A stretch of 46,406 nt of DNA from a virus (IMGVR_UViG_3300043787_000086:1-46406), one strand, 5' to 3'. Counted from the stretch's first letter, positions 8,183 through 17,653 are shown. Notes: generated by a model from the letters alone, not told the origin. Numbers and translations: made by a program.

Positions 8183-9855
8183 CAGCTAACCGGCTCCCAA
8201 TTGGCTTTGTCCAACTGGTTGCCGCCCTTGAACTTGTAGGTCGTGCCTTGGAATGATCGCTCGGTCCCGACCGGTAATGCAGCCGGTGCCGCAGGTTTGG
8301 CTGGCGCCGTATAGACCGGCAGCGGCGCGCCGACACCACCATTGGCTTGCACTCTATCAACTACTCCCGGCGCGGCCGCTTCAATAGCTTTCGATATCAT
8401 CGATTCAGGGTCTTTTAGATTCAAAGCATTGGATAGGTCTTTTCCTGCCACCTTATCCGGCAGGTAATGATTGTGGATGAAGTCGTAATAGAACTGCTGG
8501 TAGCCGGCAGGATTCATCTGTCCGGCCGCGCCCATGCTCGGCGAGATGATCGCCTTGGCCGCTTCCATGGTCTTGGTGAGCACCGGATCGTTGAGGTTGC
8601 GCAGGTCAGTGGTTAACTGCCGCATCTGCCTTTCTGTTTCTGGCGTAATGGTTTTTAAGATCGCGGCCTTGTCTATGGCTGCATTGGCCTCATCATGCGA
8701 TGCCTTCGGGTCTGTGATCGTTGCCATTGTAGCGGCAACGGTTTCCTGATTGTCAGACACCGGGGGCGCCTTGTGGGATGCTTCAACAAGTGCTTGTTGC
8801 CGCTGTGCCTTTTCTACAGCATTGGGCGCATCACGAAACATTGTCGGCACCTTGCCCACTTCGAGAGAATATTGTGGGTCGTATCTGACAGTTCCATCCG
8901 GCTGGGGATGAGCATATTTGCTGTAGGCGTCGTTGATGAACGTATTTGCTTTGTCCTCCGCCAGAAAATGGTCCATCTGGATTTGAGATTTTTGCGCGTG
9001 GTCAATACTCTTTTGATAAAACTGTTCCTGCTTCTCGAACTGCGCATTCTGTCCCGGCTGCACATATTGCGGGAATGCTTTGGTGATATCCTGATACGAA
9101 CCGCCAGCCATGATGCGGCCCTGCACCGCGCTGGTGACGATCTTCGCCTTCTCCTGCTCGGCCCATTCCTTGATGCGCGCCTGCCCGTCCGCGTTGATGG
9201 TCGGGCTGGTGCTGCTGATCGCACCGATCGCATGATCGAATGCGTTGATGTAGCCGGTCACGTCGTGCAGATTGTGACTGTTGAACGCAGCCGTGGCGTA
9301 GCCATCTGCAGTTTTCTGCAGGTTATCCTTCATGGCAATGCCGGCGGCGGTCGACTGGTCCGCCATGGCAGCCGTTGTCATGTGGCTGCGGAGCTCGGAC
9401 GTGAACCGTTGCGCGTATTGCTGGCCGCCCTCGGTCAGAAACCCGGCCTGGAAACTCTCAAGCGACGGCTCAAGGTTCTTGTCGATCCATTGCTGTGCGG
9501 CCTTGGGGTTGTTCAGCCGCTGGTCGAGCGCGGCCTTCTTGGCATTGGGATCGTTTGGGTCGTCGGGGATATCGGCCCCGCTCATGTAGCTATTGAGACC
9601 CTGTGTGGCGCTGGCCATGAGAGCGGCGCCGTGGCGGGCCCCTTGGGCGACTTCCAAATGCGTTGCGGTATCGTTGGCTATGTCACCAACAGTCTTGACC
9701 GACCCGGCGATGGCCTTGCCCTCGTTCTCCTTGGCCTGCGCTATCTGCGAGCCGTACACGCCCAGCCGCCGGCCGGCAGCGGCCACCGATTCCACGCCGA
9801 TCTCACTCGGGCGAATGTCGAGTTGCGGGGCATTATACTCGGGGATCGTTGGCAT
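8182..9855 (-). CDS. Internal virion protein (middle ejection protein)
   Basis: 557 residues, mostly helical, Ala/Gln/Lys-rich, with no signal or membrane segment. The N-terminus (RPSEIGVESVAAAGRRLGVY) resembles the start of internal virion proteins of BPP-1/T7-like podoviruses of Proteobacteria. It overlaps both neighbours by one start/stop codon and lies between the small 161-residue protein and the giant 1202-residue protein, the standard order of the three ejection proteins. The C-terminal segment has a short beta-rich end with a TYKFKGGNQ motif. Confidence 0.7.
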   Translation of the reverse strand: MPTIPEYNAPQLDIRPSEIGVESVAAAGRRLGVYGSQIAQAKENEGKAIAGSVKTVGDIANDTATHLEVAQGARHGAALMASATQGLNSYMSGADIPDDPNDPNAKKAALDQRLNNPKAAQQWIDKNLEPSLESFQAGFLTEGGQQYAQRFTSELRSHMTTAAMADQSTAAGIAMKDNLQKTADGYATAAFNSHNLHDVTGYINAFDHAIGAISSTSPTINADGQARIKEWAEQEKAKIVTSAVQGRIMAGGSYQDITKAFPQYVQPGQNAQFEKQEQFYQKSIDHAQKSQIQMDHFLAEDKANTFINDAYSKYAHPQPDGTVRYDPQYSLEVGKVPTMFRDAPNAVEKAQRQQALVEASHKAPPVSDNQETVAATMATITDPKASHDEANAAIDKAAILKTITPETERQMRQLTTDLRNLNDPVLTKTMEAAKAIISPSMGAAGQMNPAGYQQFYYDFIHNHYLPDKVAGKDLSNALNLKDPESMISKAIEAAAPGVVDRVQANGGVGAPLPVYTAPAKPAAPAALPVGTERSFQGTTYKFKGGNQLDKANWEPVS

Positions 9856-10340
9856 CAGCCGCGCCAGTTCGCTGTTGCGAGGTTGATGACACCCTCGATC
9901 ATTTCACCCTTGGCGGCCGTTTCTTCGGCAGCGGCTGCTTGATCTGCAGCGCCCGCCATCAGGGTGTAGCTTGCCTGTTGCTCGGCATAGCCGGCTTCTG
10001 TAATCAGCCCCTGTTGTCCGGTCACGGCCTGCTGCAGCGCACCCTGCTGTGCGTTGGAGCGCATGATGTCCAAGGCCGAGCCTGACTTGGCAAAACCCGC
10101 ACCGGCAACACCGGCCTCGGTCGCACCCTCGCCCATAGCGATCTGGCGCGATTGCTGCGCCTCCTTGATGGCCGTCGACATCTGCGTAAACTGTTCGTTC
10201 TGGCCGGCCAGCGCCGCAGCCTCGCTGTACTCTTTGCCCTCGGTGATGTCATAGGCGGCCTTGGCCTTGGACGCCTCGGACGAATAGATGTCGCCGATGC
10301 CGGCAGTTAACCCCGCTAATGCCCCACCGATGCTGGCCAC
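9855..10340 (-). CDS. Small internal virion protein
   Basis: 161 residues, Ala/Gly/Gln-rich helices with a glycine-zipper-like N-terminus (GGALAGLTAGIG). It has the size, composition and place (after the tail nozzle, before two larger internal proteins) of the smallest ejection protein of T7-like phages (gp14 analogue), which inserts in the outer membrane during ejection. Assigned by synteny and composition only. Confidence 0.65.
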   Translation of the reverse strand: MASIGGALAGLTAGIGDIYSSEASKAKAAYDITEGKEYSEAAALAGQNEQFTQMSTAIKEAQQSRQIAMGEGATEAGVAGAGFAKSGSALDIMRSNAQQGALQQAVTGQQGLITEAGYAEQQASYTLMAGAADQAAAAEETAAKGEMIEGVINLATANWRG

Positions 10341-13300
10341 TACTCATCGCTCCCATGCAGCATCGGCTCTATTGCCACAAGGAAGGCCGGCAACGGCCGC
10401 GACACGCGCCAGGCCACCATACCATCGAAATTGCTTTCCGCCGAAACCGTGTCCTTCCAGATGCCGCTGAATGCCTGTCCCGGCGACATCTGCGGCTGGT
10501 TTGGCACGACCTGCGGCGAGATAATCACCGGCGTCAGATGGGTGAAGTCGCGGCCGATCTGCAGCGCGGACTGGTTGCGCGCATTGCCCATGCCCAGCCC
10601 GACCAGCTGTGCGGCGACCTTATGGAAACGGCGGCGCTTGCCCAGCCCCGGCCCGTTGCGGAAGCCACCCTCGGCCGGCATTTGCGGCCGGACCAATTGG
10701 CCGTCGCTGTTATAGGTAAAGCCGATTACGATTTGGTTGGCCGCGATGGCTGCGGCTGCGAAAGTAGCCGTAAACAATCCTCCGCCCGTTCCTGCAGATA
10801 TCGAATCTCCGTAGGGGACGAAACACGACCCGTTGGAAATTGTATAGTCACCGCAGTCGAGTCCCCCGGCAAATACCGACACAACACTTCCATTGAGATG
10901 CCACAGTCCGTTGATGGCAAGTCCGCCATAGCCTACGCCTCCTGTGTTCGTGGTGGTGGTCGATGACGGCACCACAGCATCGTCGACAAGCCACGCATTG
11001 CCCAGCGGGGTCAACTCGTCCATGCTGTCGGTCAGTATCTCCACATGACGCAACGCCGCGGCCACGTTGTCGGTCACCATGGTCAGTGCATCGAGGTTGC
11101 CGCCCATGGACGGTCCGGCAGTGATGCTTTCCACCACGCGGCCCGAACCAAGCGCGTGCCGGTGCCAAGCATAATAGGTGGGCCCCTGCGAGGTCATCAG
11201 CGTATCGCGTTTGTAGGTGCAGCCGAACAGCGCGTTGGTGGTGTCGCGGCCCCAGATGATCGGGGTTGCCGCATAGGTATAAGCAATCTCGGCAATGCCG
11301 TTGCGGGTGATGTGCTGAGCCTTATCGGCAAGGTTAGGCGCGGTGAACTTTCCCGAGAACACATCCGCGAAGTATTCCAGAAGTTTCAGCGAATACCGCT
11401 GCACGAACACGTAGGTATGCTCGGTCGGCCGCGGCTCGACATTGGCGCAGCCGTGCCGTCCTGCCGGCCGCGAGTCGATATTGTTCGGGGCAAAGCCGCC
11501 CTGGCCCGGCGCGAACAGCAATATTTCTTTCTGCTGGGTGCCGAAAATGATGCCCTGCAGGTCCGGCACCATCCAATAGATCGGATTAACGCTGTCCTCA
11601 TTGAGCGTGTAGGAAATGCCGCTCGATGCCAGCACATTACCGTACTGATCGGTCGGTGCAAAATTGACCGAGCTGCCGTTGATGCCGTTTGACACGCTGG
11701 CATCGAACCGGTTGGCGACAGCGCCGCCAAGCCATAAACGGCCCGAGGCATAGCAGCCGCAGGTCGGCCAGCCGGTCGTATTACTGTAGGCGCCAAGTTG
11801 CCATGTCGCGATTGGTGCGGTGTAGAGCAGCGGCGGCCCGATGATTTCCACATTACAGCCGGCACTAACGTCCGAACTCGTAGTCGCAGAGAATACCTGC
11901 AATTGTGCGAGCGTTATGATCATGCCGGCGTTAGTCGGATTGCCAGCATTCATATTGAAATTTGTGGTCAGTGCCACCCATACATAGCGGTAACCGGTGG
12001 TCTTGTTGGTCGAGGTTATCGTTACCGGGGCCGACCCAAGAACCGAATTGACCCCTTTGGGAAATACGCCGGTGACCTGAATTTCTGTTGTCCCAAGAGC
12101 TGTGCCGCTGAGTGCGGTTGCGGGTGCGCTGTTCGACGCATACAAGGTGAACGTACAACTCAATGTGCCACTGACATTCTGGATGTTTGGATCGAAAGCA
12201 ATGAAACCATCGTCGGTTGTCGGCCAGACCGTGATGTGATCGATCGCATAGTTGCTGGCGCTGGTGGCGCCGTAGTCCTGGCCGACAAACAGGTTGAACT
12301 GCAGATTGTTGCCGATGTTCACGACGGCCGACCCGATGGCCGTAGGCGACGCGCCGACACCCTTGCTGGTATTACCGTCAAATCCAGCAGACAGACCGCC
12401 ATTGAGGGTCATGTTGCCGATCTGTGCCACGCCGGATATTCCGCCCGGAATAAAGTTGAGTAGCGAGACAATTTTGCCCCAGGTCCATTGCGCGGGACCG
12501 GCCGCGGCGAGCGGATTGGTGAAATTGGGTATCGACGGCAACGTGGCGCCGGGCGCAACCAGTTCCCAGTTTGTATCGTCGGCGCCGGGCACATGGGCAC
12601 TGCCGCCGGTCAGTGATTGCCAATAAGTTCCCTGGCCCGGTAGTCCAGTTGGATTGTATGTGATAACCGCAGCTGCGGCATAACTGGTCGCGGCGTTCCA
12701 ATACGGTGGCTCGGAATAAAGCCGCACCAGCCGGCCGATATCGGTGCCGAGAAATCCACGCCCATTGTTGATGGCCACGCCACCGCTGACCGCAACCCAT
12801 GCCGCGCTGTGCGAGGCCGGGGAGTTGTTGATGTTCTGGTCGATCAGGGACTCGTAGTTAATGGCCGACGACGTGACAAAATCCCCGACCGCGTAGGATG
12901 TGGTCGACGAATATGCCGGGAATTGCAGCGTGAGTTGGATCAGACCGGTGGTCGACGCCGGAACCGCTTGCACGCCGTTGGTGAATGGGTCGAGGTAAGG
13001 CCCGTCGTTAAATACCGCGGTGGTCAGCGAAAACACCGGATCGGTCGTGGTTGGCAGCGGCGTAGCTACCGTCAGTGCCTGCGGAGCCACGCTGCCTTGC
13101 AACAGAATGCCGGTGGTTTCGGCCTGTACCATGCGCAGCGACGACCATGAGCCGCCGATATACGGCGTGATTACATCCTCGATGCTCGATACGGTTGCGC
13201 CCGCGGCAAGACTACCCACACCCAATGTAGAGCCGTCGATTGTTGCGCCGGTCAGCGCGTCAGCAATGGTGCCGGTCGTGCCACCGGTATTGGTCCAGGT

Positions 13301-13735
13301 GAACTGCCGGTTCTGCAACAGCGGGCATGTCGCGCCGAGATTGGCGAATTTCACCCGCTTGCCGGTTGCCGGCGATGTGCCGGTCACGGTCACCACGGCC
13401 GGATTGGCGGTCGAAATGGACGATACCGACTGGCTATCGTTATTGGTCAGCCAGCGAGTGCCGGAACGGAAGCATACATTCCCGTCCGTGAATTCCAACG
13501 TAACCGGACTGATCTGCTCGAATGCCCATGAGATGACACGGCCGGGCTTGCCGCCGTATGTTGCGCCGGCAAATGCCGTACCCGGACGGCGCACCCACGG
13601 CCCGATTTCCACGGGGAATGAGTTGAGGCAGACGTTGAGACTAATCTGATAGTCGGGCTTATTGAAACGCCCTTGAGCAAATTCGCTCAGTTCCCCGCCT
13701 AAAAATGAAGTAACCGCGTAGGTTGCATCTGCCAT
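10340..13735 (-). CDS. Tail nozzle / tail tubular protein B-like, with inserted beta domains
   Basis: 1131 residues. The N-terminus (SFLGGELSEFAQGRFNKPDY, then a PVEIGPWVRRPGT block) is the typical start of podoviral tubular B/gp12-type tail proteins. The C-terminal third (LFAPGQGG, SRPAGRHGCANVEP, YTYAATPIIWGRDTTNALF) continues this fold. Between them are inserts of about 270 residues or more: two Trp/Tyr-rich carbohydrate-binding-like repeats (TTSYAVGDFV, AATSYAAAAVITYN) and a discoidin-like beta domain. It is coupled to the adaptor upstream and the ejection proteins downstream. It forms the distal tube of the short tail, and the inserts may touch surface glycans. Confidence 0.75.
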   Translation of the reverse strand: MADATYAVTSFLGGELSEFAQGRFNKPDYQISLNVCLNSFPVEIGPWVRRPGTAFAGATYGGKPGRVISWAFEQISPVTLEFTDGNVCFRSGTRWLTNNDSQSVSSISTANPAVVTVTGTSPATGKRVKFANLGATCPLLQNRQFTWTNTGGTTGTIADALTGATIDGSTLGVGSLAAGATVSSIEDVITPYIGGSWSSLRMVQAETTGILLQGSVAPQALTVATPLPTTTDPVFSLTTAVFNDGPYLDPFTNGVQAVPASTTGLIQLTLQFPAYSSTTSYAVGDFVTSSAINYESLIDQNINNSPASHSAAWVAVSGGVAINNGRGFLGTDIGRLVRLYSEPPYWNAATSYAAAAVITYNPTGLPGQGTYWQSLTGGSAHVPGADDTNWELVAPGATLPSIPNFTNPLAAAGPAQWTWGKIVSLLNFIPGGISGVAQIGNMTLNGGLSAGFDGNTSKGVGASPTAIGSAVVNIGNNLQFNLFVGQDYGATSASNYAIDHITVWPTTDDGFIAFDPNIQNVSGTLSCTFTLYASNSAPATALSGTALGTTEIQVTGVFPKGVNSVLGSAPVTITSTNKTTGYRYVWVALTTNFNMNAGNPTNAGMIITLAQLQVFSATTSSDVSAGCNVEIIGPPLLYTAPIATWQLGAYSNTTGWPTCGCYASGRLWLGGAVANRFDASVSNGINGSSVNFAPTDQYGNVLASSGISYTLNEDSVNPIYWMVPDLQGIIFGTQQKEILLFAPGQGGFAPNNIDSRPAGRHGCANVEPRPTEHTYVFVQRYSLKLLEYFADVFSGKFTAPNLADKAQHITRNGIAEIAYTYAATPIIWGRDTTNALFGCTYKRDTLMTSQGPTYYAWHRHALGSGRVVESITAGPSMGGNLDALTMVTDNVAAALRHVEILTDSMDELTPLGNAWLVDDAVVPSSTTTTNTGGVGYGGLAINGLWHLNGSVVSVFAGGLDCGDYTISNGSCFVPYGDSISAGTGGGLFTATFAAAAIAANQIVIGFTYNSDGQLVRPQMPAEGGFRNGPGLGKRRRFHKVAAQLVGLGMGNARNQSALQIGRDFTHLTPVIISPQVVPNQPQMSPGQAFSGIWKDTVSAESNFDGMVAWRVSRPLPAFLVAIEPMLHGSDE

Positions 13736-13741
13736 AATATG

Positions 13742-15406
13742 CTACCACCGCACGGTCACGTATTCATCCTGGGGAGGCGCAGCAAACCCGGCTTCGATCG
13801 CATTAACGGTTCGTGCCTCGCGCATGGCCAGAGCATATGCCTGCTTGATGCCCTGCATCTTGGCGTCGGATTGGGTGAGCGTCTGGCACACTTCCATGCC
13901 GATGCGCGCGGCCAGTCCCTCGCAGAACATCGGGTCGAATTGGGTCACGTCGACCACATCGGCACAGAAACGATAGATGATCGGCCCGAAATCCCATGTC
14001 GTGAAATAAGCCCCGCCGTAATAGGTCCAGTCGTTCTGCACGTTGCCCGCGGGGCCGCCCAGCCACGGGTCGACATCGCCCTTGGGATTCTGCGGTGCCA
14101 CACGCAAAAAGCCGGCCGGCAGCCGGTACACGTTCTTGGTCTGGAACTGCGAGGAAGGCCCGCTACCGACCGGCCATACGATGTCGAGTTGCGCCAACGC
14201 CACACCGGAAGGCGCAGCCGCGCCACCGATCTGCAGCCACTGCTGATTGCCCGGCCCCAGCGTGAACACCGTGGTCCATGGATTGAGCACGCCGGTATTG
14301 GTCCAATGCACGCCACCGTCGGTCACTGGATTGTTGCCGACGTTGCCGTTGCCAACCGACGTGTAGATATTGCCGTCGCTGCCACCGACCTGATTGCCGG
14401 TGGCATAGGTGGTGCCGACCGCCCACAGTGCCGGCGCATTGGCGGGATTGTTGTTGGTGTTAAGGTCGATCAGGCTCATGTACTGCACGCCGCCGGATAG
14501 CACGGCCCACGAGCTCGATCCTGCGGCATTGGGATAATTGCCGGTATTGGCATTGGCGATCGACACGTAGGCATTGCCGGCGAACATCACGAAGCTGCCG
14601 ATGGAATAGACCGTGCCTACATTCCATTCGATGATCGGACTTGAGGTCGGGGTGATCGGCGGCTGGCTCATGGCCGGCACGGCAAGCGACTGCAGGATCA
14701 GCACCGGTACCGGCCACCAGCTGCTCGAGTTCGACGGCGGGATATTGCCGACATTGCCCGAGGTCACCGAGGAATAGGTGTTGCCGTCCGTGTAAGTGAC
14801 CGTAGCGCCTTTGCCGTAGGTGGTCCCGACTGCCCATGCCGGGAACTGCTGCACCACGGCATTCTGAAAATATGTGGTGGTCGATGCCCATTGGTTCGGC
14901 AGCGACGGGTCGAGCGCGTTGTTGCTGACTTTCGATACATAGACGTTGTAGGTACCGTCGCCCGGCGCCGTGTAGACGACCTCACCGGCAAAATACACCT
15001 TGGTCCCGTCATAGGCCGTGACCGTCAGCGGCCCGAAATACGGCTCCCATGCGAAAATGGCGCCGGGCTGCCCCGGCTGGTTGCCGAGATTGTTGACGAT
15101 GCGGGATTGCCAGATGGTGTTGTCCTGGTCGACGACCAGCGAACCCTTGAAATATGTGGTGCCGGACTGCCACAACGCGGGCGACAGCAGCATGGTATTG
15201 GAATCGATTGCCCGGAGCGGCGCCAGCCGGGTCGAGAACGTCCACATCGCCCGCTGCAGCTCGGCGACTTTGAGCTTGCCATAGGCGAAACTGACCTCGT
15301 TGGCGCGTTCGGTGCCCTCGGTAAAGCCAAGCGTCGCGTCCATGCGCGGCAGACCGCAATGTTGCAATGCACGGTCGCCTATGTTTGCGGAGGTTTGAAA
15401 CGCCAT
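13742..15406 (-). CDS. Tail adaptor / tubular protein A-like with carbohydrate-binding-like repeats
   Basis: 554 residues. The N-terminal 75 residues (DRALQHCGLP, ERANEVSFAYGKL, AMWTFSTRLAPLRA) and C-terminal 130 (YRLPAGFLRVAPQNPKGD, DVVDVTQFDPMFCEGLAARI, LTQSDAKMQGIKQAYA) make up a gp11-type adaptor that joins portal to tail nozzle. Between them are at least four repeats of about 43 residues (near 77-118, 190-232, 260-302, 327-370) with the pattern W-GTTY-GxxV-GNxY-S-NxGNxP-W. This resembles CBM5/12 chitin- or polysaccharide-binding modules. A normal adaptor is about 200 residues, so more than half of this one is inserted binding modules. Confidence 0.8.
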   Translation of the reverse strand: MAFQTSANIGDRALQHCGLPRMDATLGFTEGTERANEVSFAYGKLKVAELQRAMWTFSTRLAPLRAIDSNTMLLSPALWQSGTTYFKGSLVVDQDNTIWQSRIVNNLGNQPGQPGAIFAWEPYFGPLTVTAYDGTKVYFAGEVVYTAPGDGTYNVYVSKVSNNALDPSLPNQWASTTTYFQNAVVQQFPAWAVGTTYGKGATVTYTDGNTYSSVTSGNVGNIPPSNSSSWWPVPVLILQSLAVPAMSQPPITPTSSPIIEWNVGTVYSIGSFVMFAGNAYVSIANANTGNYPNAAGSSSWAVLSGGVQYMSLIDLNTNNNPANAPALWAVGTTYATGNQVGGSDGNIYTSVGNGNVGNNPVTDGGVHWTNTGVLNPWTTVFTLGPGNQQWLQIGGAAAPSGVALAQLDIVWPVGSGPSSQFQTKNVYRLPAGFLRVAPQNPKGDVDPWLGGPAGNVQNDWTYYGGAYFTTWDFGPIIYRFCADVVDVTQFDPMFCEGLAARIGMEVCQTLTQSDAKMQGIKQAYALAMREARTVNAIEAGFAAPPQDEYVTVRW

Positions 15407-15464
15407 GGCGCCAATCTACCTGTAGGGGCCGATTAACGCAACGCGGTACTAGATCAAGGCCGGC

Positions 15465-15671
15465 TCACTTCTTGTCCGGGTCAGCCTTCGCCGCCTTCGC
15501 ATCCTCAATCTGCTTTTTCAAATCGGCATTCTCGCGTTGCAAAGCCTCGATAGTCTGCGCCCATTGATTGATGACGTTGTCGATCTGGATTGCGGTCTGG
15601 CTTGGCGTAGGCTGTTGCGCATAAGCCGGCAACGTTACGAGACATAGAGCGAAGGCGATCAATCTCATCAT
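15465..15671 (-). CDS. Small exported coiled-coil protein
   Basis: 68 residues from the ATG at 15671, which overlaps the stop of the preceding gene (ATGA). The signal peptide ends LPAYAQQP, followed by a short coiled coil (IEALQRENADLKKQIEDA) and a Lys/Asp tail. It is a likely paralogue of the protein at 2449-2691. It sits at the end of the run of exported fibre-like genes, before the tail adaptor. Function unknown. Confidence 0.65.
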   Translation of the reverse strand: MMRLIAFALCLVTLPAYAQQPTPSQTAIQIDNVINQWAQTIEALQRENADLKKQIEDAKAAKADPDKK

Positions 15672-16006
15672 TGCACAATCCAATTCGTGCCGTTGCAGGT
15701 AACGCCAATTGACACCGCGCCGCCACCAACGACTGTCGCAATGGCAACCGGGGTCAAGGCGTCGGTGACGATATACATCGCGCCCTTGGTGGTCGAATTA
15801 CAAGTCGGCAACTGACCGCCGCCCGCTCCGACCGTTGCGAGAGGTCGCGTCGGCGCCGCGCAAGCCAATGCCGATCCGTTATATTGCAACGTTTGCCCGG
15901 CAATCGTGCAGCCCATGTCCGCATTGACCGAAGGCACAAGACCGGCCGCAAAACTCCGGGCAGGAATTAGAAAGAGAGCGGCGGCGATGAGAATTGGTTT
16001 TTTCAT
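15668..16006 (-). CDS. Short exported fibre-tip-like protein
   Basis: 112 residues from the ATG at 16006 (an ATG at 16015 would add three residues and overlap the previous stop). A clear Sec signal (MKKPILIAAALFLIPARSFA) is followed by a Cys-containing beta-rich body. Motifs are GCTIAGQTLQYNGSALACA, then CNSTTKGAMYIVTD and a CNGTNWIVQ end. Similar short modules form C-terminal tips of phage fibres ('CNSTTKG-MY-V' type). Here the module is a separate exported gene. Confidence 0.65.
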   Translation of the reverse strand: MKKPILIAAALFLIPARSFAAGLVPSVNADMGCTIAGQTLQYNGSALACAAPTRPLATVGAGGGQLPTCNSTTKGAMYIVTDALTPVAIATVVGGGAVSIGVTCNGTNWIVQ

Positions 16007-16008
16007 GG

Positions 16009-17040
16009 TCAGCATCCCGAGCCGACAGTACTGGCGATAGTTACCGGCGTCGTGCTTGTACCCGCATAGGCGATCAAATTACATGAGCCTGCCGACCCGG
16101 CAACCCATTTGAGCACCGCGAAACCGGCGCCTGGAGCGGCAGCGGCGTCGGTTTCTTTGATCTGTGCCAAGTCCCCACCTTGACCGGCCGCCGTCGTGGA
16201 TGAGCCTATTGTTGCGGCTTGCGCCATAGATACAAATCGTGTGCTTCCGTTGATCGTGAGCCCAGTATTAGTCGCCGGGTTCACACCGCCAGCATAAAGC
16301 ACGACATTCGCGTTATTTGAGCCGGTGCCGAGATAAAGACCGCCGTTAGCACTTCCAATCCCTTCAAGAACGAAACTGGATGGCACATTGACAAGAGTCG
16401 TATTTGCGCCGGCTGAATTAACCTCTCTAGTAATGGCAGTACCGACGCCAGTGTCGTTGATGTAAGTGATAGACTCAAATGACGTGTTTGTAGTTGACTG
16501 AGACAACGCGATAGACGAATTGCTGCCGGTCGCGCCAGGCGCCTGAAATGTCTGTGTGCCGTTGAAAGTCTGCGCCGCATCAATCCGCGCCACGCTGATC
16601 GCAGCAGCAGGCCAAGTTATCGTGTTGCCGTTGATTTTGAACGTGCTGGTAAAATTTGCCGCGCCGCTCCATGTGAACGGGTTCGCCTGATTTACGGAAG
16701 CAACAACCGCGCCCGTCGTCGGCGAGATTGTCAGCGTGCCGTCGCTATTAGAGACGGATGCCACGTTTGCGGCAGAGACAAGAGCGAAGCCGCCCGCTCC
16801 GCCCGCGGTGTTGCCGAGCGCGGCAGCGACGCCTGTGCCCGGCGCCACGCCGGCAATTTTCGCAACGCTTGGATTTGGATATGTGCCGGACAGGTCGCCG
16901 CCGGCGGCACCGGTCGGGGCACCGCCACCACCAGCTCCGCCCACAGGTCCGAGCGGCACACCCTGTTGGCTTTGTGCAAAAGCTGGGGTAGCCGGCGTGG
17001 CCAGCGCCAGACCGGCAAGCAACAGGATAATCTTTTTCAT
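16009..17040 (-). CDS. Fibre-like protein with signal peptide and collagen-like motif
   Basis: 343 residues from the ATG at 17040, which overlaps the TGA of the preceding gene. Signal peptide MKKIILLLAGLALATPATP with cleavage near AFAQ. A Gly/Pro-rich linker (GGAGGGGAPTGAAGGDLSGT, then YPNPSVAKIAGV) follows. This linker is common in fibre and spike proteins of soil phages. The rest is repetitive beta structure with a Cys-containing C-terminus (GSCNLIAYAG, ending GSGC). The same architecture, signal plus fibre body plus Cys-rich end, appears at 2679-4577. Confidence 0.7.
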   Translation of the reverse strand: MKKIILLLAGLALATPATPAFAQSQQGVPLGPVGGAGGGGAPTGAAGGDLSGTYPNPSVAKIAGVAPGTGVAAALGNTAGGAGGFALVSAANVASVSNSDGTLTISPTTGAVVASVNQANPFTWSGAANFTSTFKINGNTITWPAAAISVARIDAAQTFNGTQTFQAPGATGSNSSIALSQSTTNTSFESITYINDTGVGTAITREVNSAGANTTLVNVPSSFVLEGIGSANGGLYLGTGSNNANVVLYAGGVNPATNTGLTINGSTRFVSMAQAATIGSSTTAAGQGGDLAQIKETDAAAAPGAGFAVLKWVAGSAGSCNLIAYAGTSTTPVTIASTVGSGC

Positions 17041-17387
17041 TTGAAGTATTCCACGTCCAACGTGGGTGAGCCGGAAACCGCCGTGAACTTGTACGACGCC
17101 AGCGGGCCGCAGTCCGACCATTGCGCGCCGGACGCGAACAATGTGCCGTTCGTTGTCGTGGCCGACGTGGTATCGCTGGTCCGGCGCACGCTGGCGGTTT
17201 CAACCGTAATGTACGCACAAGTCGTCAGGGGCGGCACGGTCAGTTGCGTGTTGGTAGCTATCGCCAGCCCGAATTGCCCGGCGCCGGACGATAGATAAAT
17301 GCCGGACTTTTCCTGTGGTGCATCCGCCATCACAAGAACAGCGATAGCGGCCAGTCCAGCAACCGTTGCTATGCGAGAGGCGGTCAT
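17037..17387 (-). CDS. Exported structural-module protein
   Basis: 116 residues. The start at 17387 has an excellent AAGGAGG site, and the larger reading to 17798 has shadow-like N-terminal composition. The N-terminus (IATVAGLAAIAVLVMADAP) is a signal peptide or membrane anchor. The mature part is Thr/Ser/Ala-rich and beta-like, ending in SPTLDVEYFK. The stop overlaps the next fibre-like start by ATGA. No family recognised. It is one of four consecutive exported products here. Confidence 0.65.
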   Translation of the reverse strand: MTASRIATVAGLAAIAVLVMADAPQEKSGIYLSSGAGQFGLAIATNTQLTVPPLTTCAYITVETASVRRTSDTTSATTTNGTLFASGAQWSDCGPLASYKFTAVSGSPTLDVEYFK

Positions 17388-17398
17388 GCACCGCCTCC

Positions 17399-17650
17399 TT
17401 AAATGCCCAACCCAGACGCGTATGGGAACGTACCAGCCGGCGACTGCAAGCCCTGCTGCACAAGGAACCGCTCGATTGCCAGCATAGCCAGCCGGATATC
17501 CTCGCGGGTCAGCGCCTTGGAGTTGGCATCCAGCAACTGGAACCGCAGCTCGATATCGGCCGAACCGGTGGGCGCCGACGCGGCAACCGAGAAGTCGCTG
17601 AGTTTGACGCCCGCCTGCCCGCGGTTGATGGCGATCGATACAGCCGTCAT
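17399..17650 (-). CDS. Small head/tail-module protein
   Basis: 83 residues, soluble, with the motif ASAPTGSADIELRFQLLDAN and a helical C-terminus. It lies four bases after the gene at 17654-18292 and before the exported protein with the strong ribosome site. Conserved in position in similar podoviral genomes as far as I recall. Function not known. Confidence 0.6.
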   Translation of the reverse strand: MTAVSIAINRGQAGVKLSDFSVAASAPTGSADIELRFQLLDANSKALTREDIRLAMLAIERFLVQQGLQSPAGTFPYASGLGI

Positions 17651-17653
17651 TGT

